64,000 nucleotides of DNA from an uncultured Ignavibacteriota bacterium (GTDB taxonomy: Bacteria > Bacteroidota > Ignavibacteria > Palsa-1295). The stretch lies in assembly GCA_903900335.1 (NCBI GenBank), contig CAIUMP010000044.1, positions 162,686-226,685 of the forward strand. Reading direction: 5' to 3'. Within the stretch, counting starts at the first letter, position 1. Each line of letters opens with the position of its first letter. Shown here one piece after another: positions 61,293-64,000 of this stretch. Both the position numbers and the translations under genes were made by a program. Under the pieces are notes generated by a model. That model was not told the DNA's origin. It worked only from the letters and a program-made list of their open reading frames with translations, and ran no database searches.

Positions 61293-64000
61293 TTACCAAG
61301 GCGTACTGTCTTTCGCGACTCGAATCCAGGTATTCGTTGCCACGCAGACATAGATGTAGTTTGAGTCGAAAGCCTCGTCACCCGTAGTGCCACTTGCACC
61401 CGAAGACGCGGGTACCGAGACCCAGACCTTTTGCGCACCTAAGCTCGCGAGTGCTCCGGCCGCCGTTGTTGCACCCGTTCCGCCATTCGAGACTGCAAGC
61501 GTACCGCTCACTTCCGAACCGAGCGCAACTGCGGAGGAAGTAAGATTCGTGCTTGCACCGCCCGAGTGCAGGATGCCTGCTGCAAGCTGTGTGTTTATCG
61601 CGCCACCTGCGGTGAATCCAGATCCGACGCGTGCTGAGCCGCTGATGTTAAAGCTCGCGTTTTGCGTCCCGGTCACCCAGTTCGCATTGTCGATATAGTT
61701 GAAGGAGAGGTCCGGCATGTCGGTCCAATCCAACTGTCGAAATCCGACGGAGCCAGAGACTCCGAAGGCCGGGCCTGCAAAGAAGAAGTGAGATCCGATG
61801 GTGCCACTGTTGCCGGTTCCGCCGTGCGCGGTTGGGAGGAGGCCGCTTACTTCCGAGCTATTGAGATTGACTGCTGATGCCGTGACTGCGCTGGTACCAT
61901 TGCCGTGCAAGATGCCCGTGAGTGTTGTTGCACCTGTTCCGCCATGTGATACGTCAACCGTTGGTAACTGCGATGTTGCAACGGAGCCGGATATCTGCGC
62001 GAAATTGTAATCCCCGGTTGCGGAGAGCACATCGCCGGTTCGTCCGAAGACGGTTGAGACTGCTCCGCTGCCCCCTGCCGTTGCCCAGAACGTATTTGCT
62101 CCATCTGTTTTCAAATAGAGGCCGGTGTTGCCGGATTGTGCAGGAAGAAGAGCGTTGAGTGCGCCATTCGCACTTGTTGCGCCAGTCCCGCCGTGTGCAA
62201 TGGCGACGGTTCCGTTGACATTGCTGGCATTTCCGCCAACATCTCCGGAGAGCTTCGAACCAGCAAGCGCGGTGATCCATGTTGGATCGCTATACGAACC
62301 CGTCGTGTACACGCCGTTCGTCACCGTTGCGGCGTTGCCATTCGTATTGTTCGAAAGTGTGCCGGTGATGGTTGAGGCGTCCACTGTGCCTCCGGTGATC
62401 GTGACGTTGTTTGCATTTTGGATCGCGATGGTGCCGAGCCCAAGATTGGTGCGGGCCTCCAATGTGGTCGAGGCGCCAGTACCACCGTTCGAAAGAGAGA
62501 CGACTCCGGTAACATTGGAAGATGTGCCGGTGGTGTTCTGATTGAGGGTTGGAACATCGGACGCCTGAATCGGAGAACTCACCCACGCTGTGCCGGTACT
62601 TCGGAGATAGTTAGCGAGATCACCGGTGGAAGTCAGCCCTGTTCCTCCATGCGCCGCATCGACGGCCGGAAGTTGCGCGTTTGTAGCGATGCCAGAAATT
62701 TGCGAGAATGAATAATCGCCGGACTGCGCTACGACATCTCCCGTTCGTGTGAAGACGGTAGAGACAGCTCCCCCGCCCCCGGAGCCATTGGCAGCGGAAG
62801 TGATGCGGCCCTGTGCATCAACCGTGATGTTTGCGCTCGTGTACGAGCCTGGAGTGACCGCGGTATTTGCAAGCGAGATCATGCCGCTTGATGTGATAGT
62901 GCCGCCGGTGAGTCCGGTTCCGGTCGCGACGGACGTAACTGTTCCAACACCGCTGACAGATTGCCAGGTAGCGTTGCTCCCGTCGGTTTGCAGGACTTTA
63001 CCGGAGTTGGTGGATTGGGACGGGAGCAAAGCGTTAAGAGCGCCGTTTGCGGTTGCCGCTCCGGTTCCGCCGTTTGCAAGTGGCAGAGTCCCGCTTATGT
63101 CCGAAGATCCTAACTGCACGGCACGCGAGGTTAAGTTCGAGCCGCTACCCGAACTATGCAGAAAACCCGCCCCAAGTGGTGTATTAATGGCCTGTGTAAA
63201 AGTGCTATTGCCCGCAAAGAGAGCTGTGCCGGAAAATTGGGCATTCCCCGATTGCGTGAGGTTACCATTATTAACCAGGCTGGTTATCCCAGTTACAGCT
63301 CCGGACGGACTCACACGGAAGTTGGAGGATATGAGGTCAAGAGTTCCATTGGTATTTCCCATCCTAACATCACCGGTTTGGTATTGGATGAGTACCGTCC
63401 CCGGGGTACTTCCAGCTCCACCCTCGATGTCGATCCATCCTCCACTTCCTCGAACTCCCCCCGAATTCACCGGGGCAATTCCTCCAAAAATTCCGATAGC
63501 TCCGCCGTCCCCTGAAGTAGCGAAGGAGCCATTGCCGCTTCCACCTTGCCCTCCATACAACGAAACTCCGCCCCCTGTAGCGCCGGGATTCGTGCCTGCC
63601 CCATCGCCGCCATAACCGCCGAGAAGGAGCGCATCACCTCCCAAGCCAGCAGCCCCACCTGAGGCAACCGCCGAGCCGCCCTTTCCGGCCCAAGCACCTA
63701 CACCACCTCCCGCACCTGCATTCCGAGTGATAGAGGCATCGCCTCCATACCCTGGGTAAATCTGTATCCCTCCGCCGTCTCCGCCGACTCGTGAAGCGTT
63801 GCCGTCTCCTCCGGCACCGCCGTCAAGCGTCAATATCCCTCCACGATATCCGGCTCCGCCCTGCTGAGCCGACAGCTGCAGAGGATTCCCATCTTCAAAG
63901 AATGAGACATTTGGGAATGTCAGGAAATGGGCGTTGTCACTTGAGAACCAGATGTTCCCATTCGAGAGAAGATTTCCACTTGCATCAAGCTGGACCAGTT
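61293..64000 (-). CDS. Large tail-fibre-like repeat protein, 5' end beyond the window
   Basis: The frame is open from the right edge (LVQLDASGNLLSNGNIWFSS, ISFFEDGNPLQLSAQ-like) to TAA at 61293, over 900 codons; no true start is visible. First comes a Gly-rich segment (GGAGGDGN, GGYGGDGAG, GGQGGSG), then repeats typical of phage tail-fibre and adhesin-like proteins: LANGGTGAATANGALNALLP, VVSLSNGGTGASTTLEARTN LGLG, STVFGRTGDVLSATGDYNFA QISG. The C-terminus (SNYIYVCVATNTWIRVAKDS TPW) resembles a receptor-binding tip module. No other phage genes are nearby, so a surface-exposed cell protein is as likely as a prophage remnant. Confidence 0.8.
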   Translation of the reverse strand, partial: LVQLDASGNLLSNGNIWFSSDNAHFLTFPNVSFFEDGNPLQLSAQQGGAGYRGGILTLDGGAGGDGNASRVGGDGGGIQIYPGYGGDASITRNAGAGGGVGAWAGKGGSAVASGGAAGLGGDALLLGGYGGDGAGTNPGATGGGVSLYGGQGGSGNGSFATSGDGGAIGIFGGIAPVNSGGVRGSGGWIDIEGGAGSTPGTVLIQYQTGDVRMGNTNGTLDLISSNFRVSPSGAVTGITSLVNNGNLTQSGNAQFSGTALFAGNSTFTQAINTPLGAGFLHSSGSGSNLTSRAVQLGSSDISGTLPLANGGTGAATANGALNALLPSQSTNSGKVLQTDGSNATWQSVSGVGTVTSVATGTGLTGGTITSSGMISLANTAVTPGSYTSANITVDAQGRITSAANGSGGGGAVSTVFTRTGDVVAQSGDYSFSQISGIATNAQLPAVDAAHGGTGLTSTGDLANYLRSTGTAWVSSPIQASDVPTLNQNTTGTSSNVTGVVSLSNGGTGASTTLEARTNLGLGTIAIQNANNVTITGGTVDASTITGTLSNNTNGNAATVTNGVYTTGSYSDPTWITALAGSKLSGDVGGNASNVNGTVAIAHGGTGATSANGALNALLPAQSGNTGLYLKTDGANTFWATAGGSGAVSTVFGRTGDVLSATGDYNFAQISGSVATSQLPTVDVSHGGTGATTLTGILHGNGTSAVTASAVNLNSSEVSGLLPTAHGGTGNSGTIGSHFFFAGPAFGVSGSVGFRQLDWTDMPDLSFNYIDNANWVTGTQNASFNISGSARVGSGFTAGGAINTQLAAGILHSGGASTNLTSSAVALGSEVSGTLAVSNGGTGATTAAGALASLGAQKVWVSVPASSGASGTTGDEAFDSNYIYVCVATNTWIRVAKDSTPW

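Noticed and set aside
62749-63615. 288-codon plus-strand ORF, Pro/Val-rich
   Set aside because: It is the antisense shadow of the Gly- and Thr-rich tail-fibre-like gene, whose repeats create long open frames on both strands.

Overview
The window reads as chromosomal DNA of an FCB-group bacterium (Bacteroidota/Chlorobi/Ignavibacteria/Kapabacteria neighbourhood). Two exported proteins (4149-5720, 42739-44037) end in a type IX secretion sorting-like domain, and a few starts are preceded by TAnnTTTG boxes typical of that group. GC content looks mid-50s percent by eye. The placement is inferred; no rRNA or tRNA gene was seen.

Layout. 1-3830: an edge-truncated TIR/FlgO-like/TPR protein, divergent from miaB and an alpha/beta hydrolase. 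4149-9988: T9SS-type exported protein, Gfo/Idh/MocA oxidoreductase, a repeat-filled gap, a c-type cytochrome, dcd and a glyoxalase-like protein. 10176-17656: small basic protein, acyltransferase, CNNM/CorC protein, ATP-grasp-like protein, a DUF5615/DUF433 toxin-antitoxin pair, rpsL and rpsG (split by an inverted repeat and ended by a terminator with no fusA), and a CPA1 antiporter. 18393-23335: a signalling block of beta-propeller lipoprotein, TPR protein with C-terminal HTH, and a second TIR/FlgO-like/TPR protein. 23347-28080: LptF/G permease, a lipoprotein, a Rossmann-fold protein and an anchored FN3-like protein. 28323-32471: three exported DsbD-alpha-like proteins translationally coupled to a full DsbD. 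32610-38296: an orphan histidine kinase and a second copy of the propeller plus TPR-HTH module, sharing its 5' region with the first. 38422-45122: DUF1801 and VOC proteins, then an ABC-2 exporter whose ATPase is separated from its two permeases by a cassette (XRE regulator, exported protein, metzincin-like protease).

45200-50143 is accessory DNA: a REP-associated IS200-type transposase inside nested inverted repeats, a lipoprotein gene broken by an amber codon, small orphan genes, a gene whose start region is occupied by a repeat, a VapBC pair, and a second copy of a roughly 200-bp element first seen at 7435. 50144-64000: a third TPR-HTH protein, meaB, a GNAT protein, a coiled-coil exported protein, a 1270-residue AAA/TPR/SARP-type regulator with domains in unusual order, ispE, L-lysine 6-transaminase, and a giant glycine-rich, tail-fibre-like repeat protein that runs off the right edge.

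Three themes stand out. First, several families of short palindromic repeats occur, and some lie in frame inside coding genes (TIR protein, miaB twice, probably an ABC permease), close to a RAYT that may mobilise one family. Second, there is a paralogous signalling set of propeller lipoproteins, TPR-HTH regulators and TIR/FlgO-like/TPR proteins. Third, the DsbD operon has extra free-standing alpha domains. The bulk of the metabolic and ribosomal genes look ordinary.
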